Of a DNA stretch of 16,949 bases, positions 1 to 8,625 are shown piece after piece. A program made the position numbers and the translations under genes. The stretch is from contig CAMWKY010000012.1 of assembly GCA_947174965.1 (NCBI GenBank), forward strand, positions 1 to 16,949, read 5' to 3'. Source of the stretch: an uncultured Ruminococcus sp. (GTDB lineage: Bacteria; Bacillota; Clostridia; Oscillospirales; Ruminococcaceae). The stretch's first letter is position 1. Every line of letters starts with the position of its first letter. Below the pieces are notes generated by a model. The model did not search any database, was not told the origin of the DNA, and saw nothing but the letters and a program-made list of their open reading frames with translations.

Positions 1-2289
1 ATGAAATATCATATATTAAACACTTTTAGGCGTTCTTTTACACTTATAACTGTAGTTTCCATGTCTTGCGTAATGTCGTTTACAACATCAAATGCGGTTG
101 AGTCAAATGCAGAATTGCCAAAAGGGTGGCTACTCTGGCACAGCTACAGTGAATACGCAGCACTGGACAGCAAGCTATATTTGCGAACACCGGACGACAA
201 AGTAAAAGTGATTAGCGGTGACTTCGTTCATGCAATGAACGGCAGTTTTGGTATCACACCAGAACAGATTGCTTTTATGGCAATTGACAACAGTGCAGAT
301 GAATGGGATATTTATCTCTATGATAACGGTAATATCACAAATCTCACGAAGAACAGCGGATTCCGTAATGAAGACCCGAAATGGTCACCTGACGGAAAAA
401 GTATCGTGTTCAAACGTGGTTATTGGAGCAGTTCAGTAAATGATTTTGTTTATAACCTTGCGCTGTTGAATGTTGAATCAGAAGAAATTATCATGCTGAC
501 AGATGACACCGACGAGGAGGCAATGCCGTGCTATTCGGAGGACGGAAAATATATTTATTATGCAAGCTACATTAACGGTATTGGCTCGATATGCCGTATG
601 GATATTGCTTCGCATAACATTGACACTGTATATTCTGAAAACAACATAACTGCGTACTATCCAATCACAGCAGACAGAAATTTATACTTTACGAAATGGC
701 ATGATGCGGATAACCGATGCAATCAGATAATGAAATATGACGGCAGAAAAATACACAGCTTACCCTTTAATTCGGATTTGTTTGACTGTTCAGATGCCTG
801 TCCTGTTAATGAAAATATGATGATATACAGCAGTACTGCGGACGGTGACTATGACCTATTCTTTTATAACGGTGAATATTCTGTTAAGCTGACGGAGCTT
901 TGCGGCAATAAAAATGAGCTTGGTGCGGACTACTATTCATTTGAGAAATATGAAAATTATCTGAACAACAGCAGGATAATGGGCGATGTCAACTGTAATG
1001 GTGAATTTAATATTGCCGATGTAGTGCTGCTGCAAAAATGGCTGCTTGATTTTTCGAATACAGAACTTGCAGACTGGAAAGCAGGAGACTTGTGTGAGGA
1101 TGATAGACTTGATGTGTTCGATTTTTGTTTGATGAAACGAGCGTTGATTCAAACAATGGCGCATAATCCCTTAAACTTGCTGATTGGAATGGAGTATGAA
1201 GATGCTGTCCGAAATGCTTATATTTCAAAATCGGAGTATAATTACCAGATTGCAGGAAACCTGAAAAGTACAATTGAGGACAAAATGGGTCGTCCTCTGG
1301 ACTATTCAATTGACCGGTTTTATTTCGTAAATAATGAAAAACTCGGCTTGAACAGCGATACCAAATATCTGTATAATACAAGCACAATGGACGTTTACTA
1401 CGTCAATGAAGATACAAAAATGAATTGTGCAACATGGTACTGGAAAGGAACGAAAGCTGCTTTATATGGAATTGATGACGATGCAGAAAAGCAGAATGAA
1501 TTTTTAGATGCAATGGAATTTTACGGTATTACCAAAATTTACTATTCTATTGGCGCAAATAAACTGATAAAAAACAAGGATATGGTAGAAGCTTTTGTAA
1601 AAAACGCTTATGCACGGAACATGAAGGTGTATCTTGTGACAGGTGAAAAGATGTGGCTATATGAGGATAGCTACCAGACAGCGATTTATAATATTTTTGA
1701 CAAGGTTAAGGAGTATAATAGTCTGGTCAGTTACGATGCAAGATTAGCCGGAGTTTCTTATGATGTTGAGGTATGGACAAACTCAGAATTTAACTGGAAG
1801 AATAATGATGCAGCGAGATACCAGCAAGTGAAATTTATCGAAACAGCGCAGAAATATGCGGAGTCTAAAAATTTATCTGTATCCTATTGTCTGCCATTCT
1901 GGATTGTCCAATATGATTACACAGACGACGAGGGGGTTACACGGAACATTTATGATTCTATCACGCAGATTGCAAATGATACGATATTAATGGTGTACCG
2001 TGACAGTGCAGGCGCAGTCGAGAAATTGGTAACAGGGGTACAGAACAATGCAAAAAATTCTGTTTTCTATTACATAGAAAAGAATAACTGCAATTTGGAA
2101 ATCGCCGTGGAGGTAAACGAAAGCAGCGAGGGGGACTATGTTACATTCTACGAGGAAGAAAAAGAAAATCCCGGTTATGTTAATGTGGCGATTGCCACGA
2201 TAAAATCCAATCTGGAAGCCTATAAATACCGCACAACCTTTGCAATTCATCATGCAATCGCTTTGTATGAGTACTATTTATCCATGTGA
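1..2289 (+). CDS. Secreted dockerin protein with beta-propeller and barrel-like domains
   Basis: Residues 1-32 are a signal peptide (basic start, hydrophobic core, Ala/Ser-rich end), which supports the ATG at the window edge even though upstream DNA is absent. Residues about 40-310 carry TolB/PD40-like propeller blades, clearest at 'PKWSPDGKSIVF' (around 126-137), followed by Tyr-rich strands. Residues 328-385 form a dockerin with two calcium-loop repeats: GDVNCNGEFNIADV and GDLCEDDRLDVFDF. Dockerins bind cohesins on scaffoldins, so the protein is probably cellulosome- or cell-surface-bound. In the second loop a Cys takes the position usually held by Asn or Asp. Residues about 470-762 alternate strands and helices like a TIM barrel, with acidic residues Asp588 and Glu590 in 'SYDVEVW' as possible active-site residues; I cannot name the family. 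The dockerin sits between domains rather than at a terminus. The dockerin call is firm; the C-terminal enzyme assignment is inference. Confidence 0.85.
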   Translation: MKYHILNTFRRSFTLITVVSMSCVMSFTTSNAVESNAELPKGWLLWHSYSEYAALDSKLYLRTPDDKVKVISGDFVHAMNGSFGITPEQIAFMAIDNSADEWDIYLYDNGNITNLTKNSGFRNEDPKWSPDGKSIVFKRGYWSSSVNDFVYNLALLNVESEEIIMLTDDTDEEAMPCYSEDGKYIYYASYINGIGSICRMDIASHNIDTVYSENNITAYYPITADRNLYFTKWHDADNRCNQIMKYDGRKIHSLPFNSDLFDCSDACPVNENMMIYSSTADGDYDLFFYNGEYSVKLTELCGNKNELGADYYSFEKYENYLNNSRIMGDVNCNGEFNIADVVLLQKWLLDFSNTELADWKAGDLCEDDRLDVFDFCLMKRALIQTMAHNPLNLLIGMEYEDAVRNAYISKSEYNYQIAGNLKSTIEDKMGRPLDYSIDRFYFVNNEKLGLNSDTKYLYNTSTMDVYYVNEDTKMNCATWYWKGTKAALYGIDDDAEKQNEFLDAMEFYGITKIYYSIGANKLIKNKDMVEAFVKNAYARNMKVYLVTGEKMWLYEDSYQTAIYNIFDKVKEYNSLVSYDARLAGVSYDVEVWTNSEFNWKNNDAARYQQVKFIETAQKYAESKNLSVSYCLPFWIVQYDYTDDEGVTRNIYDSITQIANDTILMVYRDSAGAVEKLVTGVQNNAKNSVFYYIEKNNCNLEIAVEVNESSEGDYVTFYEEEKENPGYVNVAIATIKSNLEAYKYRTTFAIHHAIALYEYYLSM

Positions 2290-2408
2290 ACGAATGCTAT
2301 GAAAAGAAATAAACTGTCCATTTTTGTCTATTTTGAACAGCATTTGGTTGTTATGACACAAAAATTATATGTATATTTGTGCGAAACGCTGATTTTGTCT
2401 GAAAACTA

Positions 2409-2437
2409 TTTACAAATCAGGAATTATATGCTATACT
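2409..2437 (+). promoter_or_regulatory. Sigma-70-type promoter of the pilus operon
   Basis: The -35 box is TTTACA (2409-2414) and the -10 box is TATACT (2432-2437), separated by exactly 17 bases, with an extended -10 TG at 2429-2430. Transcription would begin near 2444, giving a leader of about 80 nt before the signal peptidase gene. The 236-nt gap after the dockerin gene contains no convincing gene and no clear terminator for it. Confidence 0.75.
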
Positions 2438-2449
2438 ATCATCATGGTT

Positions 2450-2473
2450 CGGTTGATGTTTCCAATATCACCG
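2450..2473 (+). other. Hairpin in the 5' leader of the pilus operon
   Basis: CGGT-(T)-GAT at 2450-2457 can pair with ATCACCG at 2467-2473, a 7-bp stem with one bulged T and a 9-nt loop. It lies just after the predicted transcription start. There is no U-tract behind it, so it is not an intrinsic terminator; it could stabilise the mRNA or be chance. Confidence 0.35.
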
Positions 2474-2514
2474 AAATGATGCCCACAACTGCCGTATCAT
2501 TGCGGTATATGTGC

Positions 2515-2520
2515 AGGAGG
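2515..2520 (+). promoter_or_regulatory. Shine-Dalgarno site that fixes the signal peptidase start
   Basis: AGGAGG ends 5 nt before the ATG at 2526. An in-frame GTG at 2511 overlaps this site and cannot use it, so the ATG is the start. Confidence 0.85.
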
Positions 2521-2525
2521 AAACT

Positions 2526-3101
2526 ATGGCGGATAAAAAAATCAACAAAAAAACCGAAACATCTTCGGAGATTACAGAACAGACAGAAAAGCCTCTGCGG
2601 AAAAAATTCCGCATCAGACTAAAACACATCATAACGGCATTTCTTAGTCTTGTCGCTGTCGCTGTACTCTGTTCTGCTTTTTTTCTGCCTGTTATACAGG
2701 TGTCGGGAGACAGCATGGAACCTCTGCTAAGCAACGGCGACATCGTACTCCTTTATAAAACCGATGTTTTCGAGCGTGGCAGTCTCTGTTGTGTATCGTG
2801 GAAAAATAAGCTTATGCTGAAACGTGTTATCGGGCTTTCAGGCGATGTCATAAATATTGACAAAGACGGCAATGTTTATGTCAACGATGAATTTCTTGAA
2901 GAACCTTATGTAATGGATAAGGCTCTCGGAGAATGTGATATTACATTGCCTTATACCGTGGAGGAGGGTGAAATATTTTTTCTCGGCGACCATAGGGAGA
3001 CATCTATCGACAGCCGTCTGTCTGCTGTCGGTTGTATTGAGGAAAAACAGGTTGTTGGCAGAGTTCTGGTAAAGCTCTGGTCTATTGAGCCTGAAAATTA
3101 A
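2526..3101 (+). CDS. lepB: Signal peptidase I, pilus-operon type
   Basis: 191-residue membrane serine protease that would cleave signal peptides from exported pilins on the outer face of the membrane. A charged cytoplasmic segment (1-33) precedes one transmembrane helix (about 34-56). The S26 family boxes are all present: SGDSMEP with catalytic Ser63, KRVIGLSGD with the catalytic Lys99, and GDHRETSIDSR at 154-164. The length is normal for a Gram-positive type I enzyme with a single N-terminal anchor. It is first in the operon and ends 23 nt before the tip-pilin start. Signal peptidase homologues are common in Gram-positive pilus loci; SipA of the Streptococcus pyogenes FCT region is a known example that lacks the catalytic residues, whereas this copy keeps them. 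It is therefore probably an active peptidase, dedicated by position to pilus proteins; that dedication is inference. Confidence 0.93.
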   Translation: MADKKINKKTETSSEITEQTEKPLRKKFRIRLKHIITAFLSLVAVAVLCSAFFLPVIQVSGDSMEPLLSNGDIVLLYKTDVFERGSLCCVSWKNKLMLKRVIGLSGDVINIDKDGNVYVNDEFLEEPYVMDKALGECDITLPYTVEEGEIFFLGDHRETSIDSRLSAVGCIEEKQVVGRVLVKLWSIEPEN

Positions 3102-3111
3102 ACCGGAAAGT

Positions 3112-3116
3112 GAGGT
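3112..3116 (+). promoter_or_regulatory. Shine-Dalgarno site selecting a TTG start
   Basis: GAGGT lies 8 nt before the TTG at 3125 and only 2 nt before an in-frame TTG at 3119. The spacing favours 3125, giving a protein that begins MKKKFKRSV. No ATG lies near enough to serve. Confidence 0.6.
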
Positions 3117-3124
3117 AGTTGTAT

Positions 3125-6100
3125 TTGAAAAAAAAGTTCAAGCGGTCTGTTGAAAAAACGACTGCAAAAATCAAACAACGCAGAATAATGTCGGCACTTC
3201 TTGCATTTTCTATGGTTGTTTCCAACGGAATATCCGTAAATCTCTCCAAAATCGGCTTTACAGCGGTTGCAGAGGATTCGGCAGATGATTCAATCGATAT
3301 TGCACCTAAATCTCCACTTGATGACAAACCGATTGACAACGGCGGAGAACAGGCTGAAGAAAATGACACTGAGACTCCTGACGACAGTGGACAGACTGAC
3401 GGAGACGGAGAGCCAGCTATCGAAGATAAAGAAATTAACAATGCTAAAGATGATAGCGAACAGCCTGATGTTGAGGAAGAAGCAACTGATGAAGATATTG
3501 CAACGCTTGCGGAAGATGATGAGCAAGAAGAAGATGTGAATGCTCCTGTTGTTGATGTTTCGCCATGGATAACGATAACTGATGGTGTTTACAGAGCATA
3601 TAATAAAAGTGCATATAACAAGAGTAGCAATTCAAAAGCCGCTGCAGTTGATTTGTCAAATCCTAATGCTCCTAAGGTCGATTTAACCGATAACAAATAT
3701 ACCAATCCTCTTGTTATTTATAATGGGACAACGCTGACAGTTGAAGGATATACGCCATATTATGAGTTCGAAAACGATGAGTATATAACTGATGCAAAGT
3801 TCTATGGTATAAATGTCAAGGGTCAGTATGATGTAAGTGAACCAGAAGATTCTGGTAAGGAATCACGATTCATTCAAGTAGGGGACACTATCAAAGAAGA
3901 GGTTGATATAACAGACGCAACAGGAAATACTCAAAAGATGCTGAAAATTACAAGTCAGTTCAAGGCTAACGACATCGAAGCAGATGATATTGGTGTCTAC
4001 TGTGTGACTTTTAATACGGGAAACCTAAAAGATGCAAATGAATGTAAGCAGTTGTTTCTTTATCAGCGTCCTACACTTATTTCCATTAAGTCACAGTATG
4101 ATCTGAAAGACATGAACCGAATAAATGAACGACTGGCTGGTGCAACTGATATTGGTGATGTTCCCGGTATTGATGCTGACGGTAATGTTATTATTGGTAA
4201 ATACAATTCTAACTGCGAACTTGATGGACGAGGATATCAGGTACATATCGGTGATCCGCTTGAAATACAGGGTGCAGCTATAAACGGAAATTACGGAACG
4301 TTTGAGTTAGTGGATAACGATTATATTAAGATTGCAAGTCAAGCAAACGGACTCGTTAAATTCAGTTTTGAGGAAGACAGATATGACAAAGCTTGGGGTA
4401 CATCTGTAAAACTTACATACAAAACAGGAGTTAAAGATGAATATGACAATTATGTAGTGGAGGACTGCTACTTGACTATTACCAGCGGAGGTTATGACAG
4501 GAAATATGATCATGCCGATATTGAGATTGCAGACGGCGGTAAGTATACCGTTGAAAGCGAGGAAAAAAACGGTGATAAGCTTGTAAAAAAAGAGAAGCTT
4601 ATCTATGATGCATATATTGAGGATGTAAACTACAGCGAGATTTATAACAGTAAAAGTCAACTCATTGAAAGATATGAGAATGGTCAGTATTGGAAAAATC
4701 CGAAGTATAAGATAGGCGATGCACAGTATGAGCTTACATCAAAGTGGCTCGTTAATGATGAGCGTAAAGCAGGTATTAGCTTCAAAGCAGGCGATGACTA
4801 CGTATTCTTTATGAGAAGAAGAGATTATCTGATTCTTAATCCGGGTGCAACTCTTAGTGTAAAGGAAGCTTCGCAAGTAGGTGGTTACCAAATCATAGAC
4901 GGTAGAGGCAAGGTACAGAATGTTCAATCAATAACAGCAAATGAAGGCATCTATGTTATAGCTAATGTGAATGATGATGGTGCTCTCGACCCTGTTTGGG
5001 GAGATTCTTGGAAAGATAAGAAAGATAACTATGGTACAAGAAAAGTCTATAAAGACGGCGGTAAAATCATAATTACTGGTGCGGATTCAAAGAATACGCT
5101 TTGGGTAACAAAAGACGCAACAGGAAAAGTAACAGATATTATAGTTCCTAAGAAAGTTAAAGATAAGGATGGTAATGATGTGAAAGATGCGGATGGTAAT
5201 GTTGTATATGAGATACCGCGTCCTAATAACTCCAAAGACATAGAAGAAAATAAGCCTATTATCATCAAGAGTGAAACAGAAATCTACTATCCTGATAGGG
5301 TTGATTGTGCAAATCACATATTCTATGTAGGTAAAACTGAATATTCCTATACTGACAACGAACTGTATTTTGGAAAAGACGATATAGCTGTATCTCAGAT
5401 TACATCTAACGGAAATACCTACGAAGATTACAATGAAATCATTGGTGACGGTATTGTTGTTCAGGATCATGTTGATCATGCGCTCTTTGATGTACAGCTT
5501 GTTTTGAAACCTAACAAAGAAGTGGTAACATATTATGATACTGAAGCAATCGGTGAGGTTATCAGCAGAGTAGAGACTACTCTTTATGATGCAAAAGGTT
5601 ATCCTGACAAAAAGACAATTGAGTATTATGAAAATGGCGCACCAACCAAAAAAGAAGAAGTTGATTTGCCTAATCCAGAAGATGCTGATATGAAAAAAAT
5701 CACAATCCCTTCTGTTCAAATCGAAATGGATGCTCAGGATGTAATTGATGCACATAACAAGTGTCCTGACCACTCTGGTCTTGACTTTACAGTAACTTCT
5801 GATATTCAAAAGCTTATCACACTTCAATACACAAGCGCAGCTCCAAAAGCTACAAAGAAGTATAATGGTTCGACAAGTCTCGGCGATAAATCGTATGAAT
5901 TTGAACTCGTTGATAGCGACAACACTGTTGTAAGCCGTGTAAAAAATGATGAAGACGGTAATATTGAGTTTGATTCTCTTGAATTTTTCAACACAGGAAC
6001 TTATGAATACACAATGCGTGAGGTGGCTAATGAAGATGATAAAACAACACGCTACGACGATACTACATATACAGTAAAGGTAAATGTGACTGAAATTAAA

Positions 6101-6316
6101 GAAGAGGAAAAAGTCACAGGACTGATGGCGAGTGTGTCATACTACAAAGATAATTTAATAGATAATACAGATGTGGTATTCAACAATTACCCGATGCCAC
6201 AGTTCTATAAACTCCCCTCAGCAGGTGGACCAGGCGTGTACATATACATTATAAGCGGTGTAGGACTTATGCTTTCTGCTGCTGTAATGTATTGCAGAAA
6301 GCGAAAGGAGGAGTGA
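3125..6316 (+). CDS. Large LPxTG-type pilus protein, probable tip adhesin, with FctA-like domain
   Basis: 1063-residue cell-wall-sorted protein. A long basic N-terminus and hydrophobic stretch (about 22-48) form an export signal. Residues about 50-150 are an Asp/Glu-rich disordered-looking linker. Residues about 150-900 are beta-rich, Tyr-, Asp- and Lys-rich sequence that I do not recognise; they would be the functional or adhesive part. Residues about 905-1025 resemble the FctA/Spy0128 pilin domain, with candidate isopeptide residues Lys911 or Lys912, Glu966 in 'YEYTMRE', and Asn1020 or Asn1021. The C-terminus has sorting signal LPSAG (1030-1034), a hydrophobic helix and a CRKRKEE tail. Being much larger than the other two pilins and placed before the shaft gene, it is probably the tip subunit; that role is inference. 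A TTG start may lower its output. A tandem KDKDGNDV/KDADGNVV repeat sits at 679-694. Confidence 0.85.
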   Translation: MKKKFKRSVEKTTAKIKQRRIMSALLAFSMVVSNGISVNLSKIGFTAVAEDSADDSIDIAPKSPLDDKPIDNGGEQAEENDTETPDDSGQTDGDGEPAIEDKEINNAKDDSEQPDVEEEATDEDIATLAEDDEQEEDVNAPVVDVSPWITITDGVYRAYNKSAYNKSSNSKAAAVDLSNPNAPKVDLTDNKYTNPLVIYNGTTLTVEGYTPYYEFENDEYITDAKFYGINVKGQYDVSEPEDSGKESRFIQVGDTIKEEVDITDATGNTQKMLKITSQFKANDIEADDIGVYCVTFNTGNLKDANECKQLFLYQRPTLISIKSQYDLKDMNRINERLAGATDIGDVPGIDADGNVIIGKYNSNCELDGRGYQVHIGDPLEIQGAAINGNYGTFELVDNDYIKIASQANGLVKFSFEEDRYDKAWGTSVKLTYKTGVKDEYDNYVVEDCYLTITSGGYDRKYDHADIEIADGGKYTVESEEKNGDKLVKKEKLIYDAYIEDVNYSEIYNSKSQLIERYENGQYWKNPKYKIGDAQYELTSKWLVNDERKAGISFKAGDDYVFFMRRRDYLILNPGATLSVKEASQVGGYQIIDGRGKVQNVQSITANEGIYVIANVNDDGALDPVWGDSWKDKKDNYGTRKVYKDGGKIIITGADSKNTLWVTKDATGKVTDIIVPKKVKDKDGNDVKDADGNVVYEIPRPNNSKDIEENKPIIIKSETEIYYPDRVDCANHIFYVGKTEYSYTDNELYFGKDDIAVSQITSNGNTYEDYNEIIGDGIVVQDHVDHALFDVQLVLKPNKEVVTYYDTEAIGEVISRVETTLYDAKGYPDKKTIEYYENGAPTKKEEVDLPNPEDADMKKITIPSVQIEMDAQDVIDAHNKCPDHSGLDFTVTSDIQKLITLQYTSAAPKATKKYNGSTSLGDKSYEFELVDSDNTVVSRVKNDEDGNIEFDSLEFFNTGTYEYTMREVANEDDKTTRYDDTTYTVKVNVTEIKEEEKVTGLMASVSYYKDNLIDNTDVVFNNYPMPQFYKLPSAGGPGVYIYIISGVGLMLSAAVMYCRKRKEE
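5159..5206 (+). repeat. Two tandem 8-residue Asp-rich repeats within the tip protein
   Basis: Codons 679-686 and 687-694 encode KDKDGNDV and KDADGNVV, a 24-nt direct repeat sharing the stretch GGATGGTAATG... in each copy. The DxDGN core resembles a calcium-binding turn, but with only two copies a metal role is speculative. Confidence 0.6.
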
Positions 6317-6386
6317 TTTTATCATTAAAACCACGAATCCAATACCAAATATAAAAATAATACATAATTGAAAGGAAAATACTATT

Positions 6387-8453
6387 ATGAAAAAGTTTAA
6401 AGCACTTACAGCAAGTATACTTGCATCAGCAATGGTTATGTCTATGACAGCAGGTTTTGCGACTTTTGCAGCAGAGGGTGAAGAAACCACACCAACTACA
6501 TCTAATGACATACAAAAAGTTGAAGTTAAAGATGGAGAAACTACAAAAGTTACTTATATAATCAGCGTTCAGCAGTCTGATGCAGAAAAAGGCAAGAAAG
6601 AGACTGTTAATCACAAATATGAGGCTTATCAGATTTTTACTGCACAAATGGTGACAGACAGTAATGCGGAAGAAACAGAAGGAACTGAATCAAAAGAAAA
6701 GTTTAATGTTACAGGCTGGGGCAGTGGAATTACTAATCCTAAAGATTTGATTGATGAACTTCAGAAAACCGAAAAGTTCGTAGTAGGTAATGCAAATATA
6801 TTTGCTGGAATTACTGTAGATGCTAATAATGATGTATCTGCTAGTAAAGTTGCAGAAGTTCTGACAAATGCAGAAACAGATGAAGAAAAAATCTTCCAAT
6901 ATGACAATGAATATATTCAGGCATTTGCAAAGATTGTTGGCAAGTATCTTGACAGTACAAAGGCAGTAAAAGCAGAAAAACCAGCAGACAGCGCAGCTTT
7001 GACTGATATTGAGGTTGATAGTGCAGGCTACTATCTCATCAAGGACACAGAAGGCTCTCCAACTGTAGGTGATAGCAAATACGAGGCAGGAAAAACAAGA
7101 TATATCCTTACACCTACTGATACAATCAACCCTACAGCAAAGGCTGATTATCCTACTATTGACAAGAACATTGTTGAGGGTGATAATCTTGTTGACTACA
7201 ACACTGCTGCAATCGGCGATACAATCGTATATCAGCTTGATTCAAAGGTACCTGATATGACAGGCTACAACAAGTACTACTATATCGTTAATGATACAAT
7301 GTGTGAGGGTCTTACTTTTGATTACAAAGAAAAGAACGTGTCAGAAACAGTTAATGAAGGAGAAGAAACAGAAACTACAGTTTCTCTTAAATCTGGTGAA
7401 GGTGTATCTGTTGTAATCACTCCTGCTAATGGAGGAAAAGAAATTACATTAGAAAATCAGGCTCCTAATGAGTATGATAAAGATACAGACCAAGAATTTT
7501 ACGTTGAAACGACTGATAATAATGGAAAAACAGAAGTTAAAATAGTTATCAAGAACTTTATCCAATATGAAAAGGGTTCTGATATTAAAATCACATATAA
7601 TGCAATCCTTAACGAAAATGCTAATATAGGCACAACAGGCAACCCGAATGTTGTTGACCTTACATTCTCAAATGACCCTAACTTTGATTACGGTGGTGAT
7701 AAAACTCCTGGCAATCCTCCTCCTGAGAATCCAGACGAGCCCGGTCCAAAAGAGCCCACAGGTGTGACTCCTAAATTCGAGGTTATAACATATACAACAG
7801 GTATTGAGATTACAAAGGTTGATGCAAACAATAAGGAAAAGACACTTAAAGGTGCTGAGTTCATGATTCAGGGCGAAAGCTTGACAAAAGTTCTCATTAA
7901 AGATGCTGAAGTCTTTGAGGAGGCTACAGATGGTACTTACTATTTGTTAGCAGACGGTAAATATACTGAAACTGCTCCTGATGATGCAGATGAAAATACT
8001 AAAAAATATAAGAAAGTTCAAAAGATTGTTGCTTTTACAGAAGAAGACGATAGTAAGGTTATGAAAGAACTTAAAGTAGATGACGACGGAAGTTTGAAGA
8101 TTTACGGTCTTAATGAAGGCACATACACTATCACCGAAACAAAAGCTCCTGAGGGCTATATTATCAAGGATAAGTCAAAGAAAGTTACAATCAGTGCTTT
8201 AAGAAATGCCGGTGAAATGGTAATTGAAAACAAGAAATGTACTTGGAATTATGAACTTACAGGTGTTGAGAAGGTAGACAGCAATGTTAGAGAATCAGAT
8301 GGTATCTTAGAATTCAAGATTACTAACCCTAAGGGTGTTACACTTCCTGGAACAGGTGCTTTCGGTACTAAGCTTATCTATGCTTTAGGTACACTCTTTA
8401 CAGGTACAGGCGCAGCTTATATGGTTTCCAAGAAAAAGTCCAAGAAAGACTAA
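6387..8453 (+). CDS. Major pilin, SpaA type, with D2 isopeptide domain and LPGTG signal
   Basis: 688-residue probable shaft subunit. Residues 1-29 are a signal peptide ending near FAA. The N-terminal domain is followed by a fimbrial isopeptide D2 domain starting around 'YPTIDKN', whose Lys260 is the best candidate for the pilin-motif lysine that sortase joins to the next subunit. A Pro/Gly-rich loop ('GNPPPENPDEPGP') precedes 'YTTGIEITKVD', which begins a CnaB-type domain. This domain contains the E-box YTITETKAPEGY (580-591; Glu584), the residue that catalyses intramolecular isopeptide bonds in this family. An additional short segment lies between it and the sorting signal LPGTG (653-657), which is followed by a hydrophobic helix and a KKKSKKD tail. 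The ribosome site AAAGGA is 10 nt before the ATG. The gene starts 70 nt after the tip gene; that gap shows no hairpin. The ATG start and central position fit high expression. Confidence 0.92.
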   Translation: MKKFKALTASILASAMVMSMTAGFATFAAEGEETTPTTSNDIQKVEVKDGETTKVTYIISVQQSDAEKGKKETVNHKYEAYQIFTAQMVTDSNAEETEGTESKEKFNVTGWGSGITNPKDLIDELQKTEKFVVGNANIFAGITVDANNDVSASKVAEVLTNAETDEEKIFQYDNEYIQAFAKIVGKYLDSTKAVKAEKPADSAALTDIEVDSAGYYLIKDTEGSPTVGDSKYEAGKTRYILTPTDTINPTAKADYPTIDKNIVEGDNLVDYNTAAIGDTIVYQLDSKVPDMTGYNKYYYIVNDTMCEGLTFDYKEKNVSETVNEGEETETTVSLKSGEGVSVVITPANGGKEITLENQAPNEYDKDTDQEFYVETTDNNGKTEVKIVIKNFIQYEKGSDIKITYNAILNENANIGTTGNPNVVDLTFSNDPNFDYGGDKTPGNPPPENPDEPGPKEPTGVTPKFEVITYTTGIEITKVDANNKEKTLKGAEFMIQGESLTKVLIKDAEVFEEATDGTYYLLADGKYTETAPDDADENTKKYKKVQKIVAFTEEDDSKVMKELKVDDDGSLKIYGLNEGTYTITETKAPEGYIIKDKSKKVTISALRNAGEMVIENKKCTWNYELTGVEKVDSNVRESDGILEFKITNPKGVTLPGTGAFGTKLIYALGTLFTGTGAAYMVSKKKSKKD

Positions 8454-8483
8454 TAATAATCAACGATTAATCATACTATAATA

Positions 8484-8519
8484 TCTCTGAAAGGGCAGGG
8501 GAGTGTCCGCCCTGAGAGA
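8484..8519 (+). other. Hairpin 1 between major pilin and sortase genes
   Basis: AGGGC (8492-8496) pairs with GCCCT (8509-8513), and TCTCT (8484-8488) pairs with AGAGA (8515-8519) across a small internal loop. The G+C content is well above that of the neighbouring sequence. No U-run follows, so it is not a classical terminator. Confidence 0.55.
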
Positions 8520-8605
8520 ACCGCAGTAAATAATATTTGCTGATTTGGTACGGCTCACGGAAAGAGAGCGACATATTGCATCTTTCCGTGAGAGTTCCTG
8601 CGGTT
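8519..8605 (+). other. Nested hairpin element upstream of the class C sortase
   Basis: A perfect 12-bp stem, CTCACGGAAAGA (8554-8565) with TCTTTCCGTGAG (8581-8592), closes a 15-nt loop. It is enclosed by a perfect 8-bp stem, AACCGCAG (8519-8526) with CTGCGGTT (8598-8605). A competing hairpin pairs 8524-8531 with 8535-8542 (7 Watson-Crick pairs plus one G-T, 3-nt loop) and uses the same CAG as the outer stem, so the two folds exclude each other. The element ends 9 nt before the sortase ribosome site. Possible roles are an mRNA processing or stability element, partial attenuation, or a cis-regulatory switch. There is no poly-U run. Confidence 0.6.
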
Positions 8606-8625
8606 ATAATAATAGGGAGAGGTCA

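Noticed and set aside
1007..1387. Open frame of 126 codons on the - strand inside the dockerin gene
   Set aside because: It lies antisense to the dockerin coding region and shows no recognisable domain or ribosome site.
2299..2622. Open frame of 107 codons on the + strand between the dockerin gene and the signal peptidase gene
   Set aside because: It covers the promoter, lacks a ribosome site and runs out of frame into the signal peptidase gene.
5087..5827. Open frame of 246 codons on the - strand inside the tip-pilin gene
   Set aside because: It lies opposite a well-supported coding region, has Ile/Phe/Tyr-heavy composition typical of an antisense shadow, and has no ribosome site.
8554..8592. 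Strong hairpin as an intrinsic terminator after the major pilin gene
   Set aside because: No run of T follows it on either strand, and the sortase and basal pilin downstream need the same transcript.
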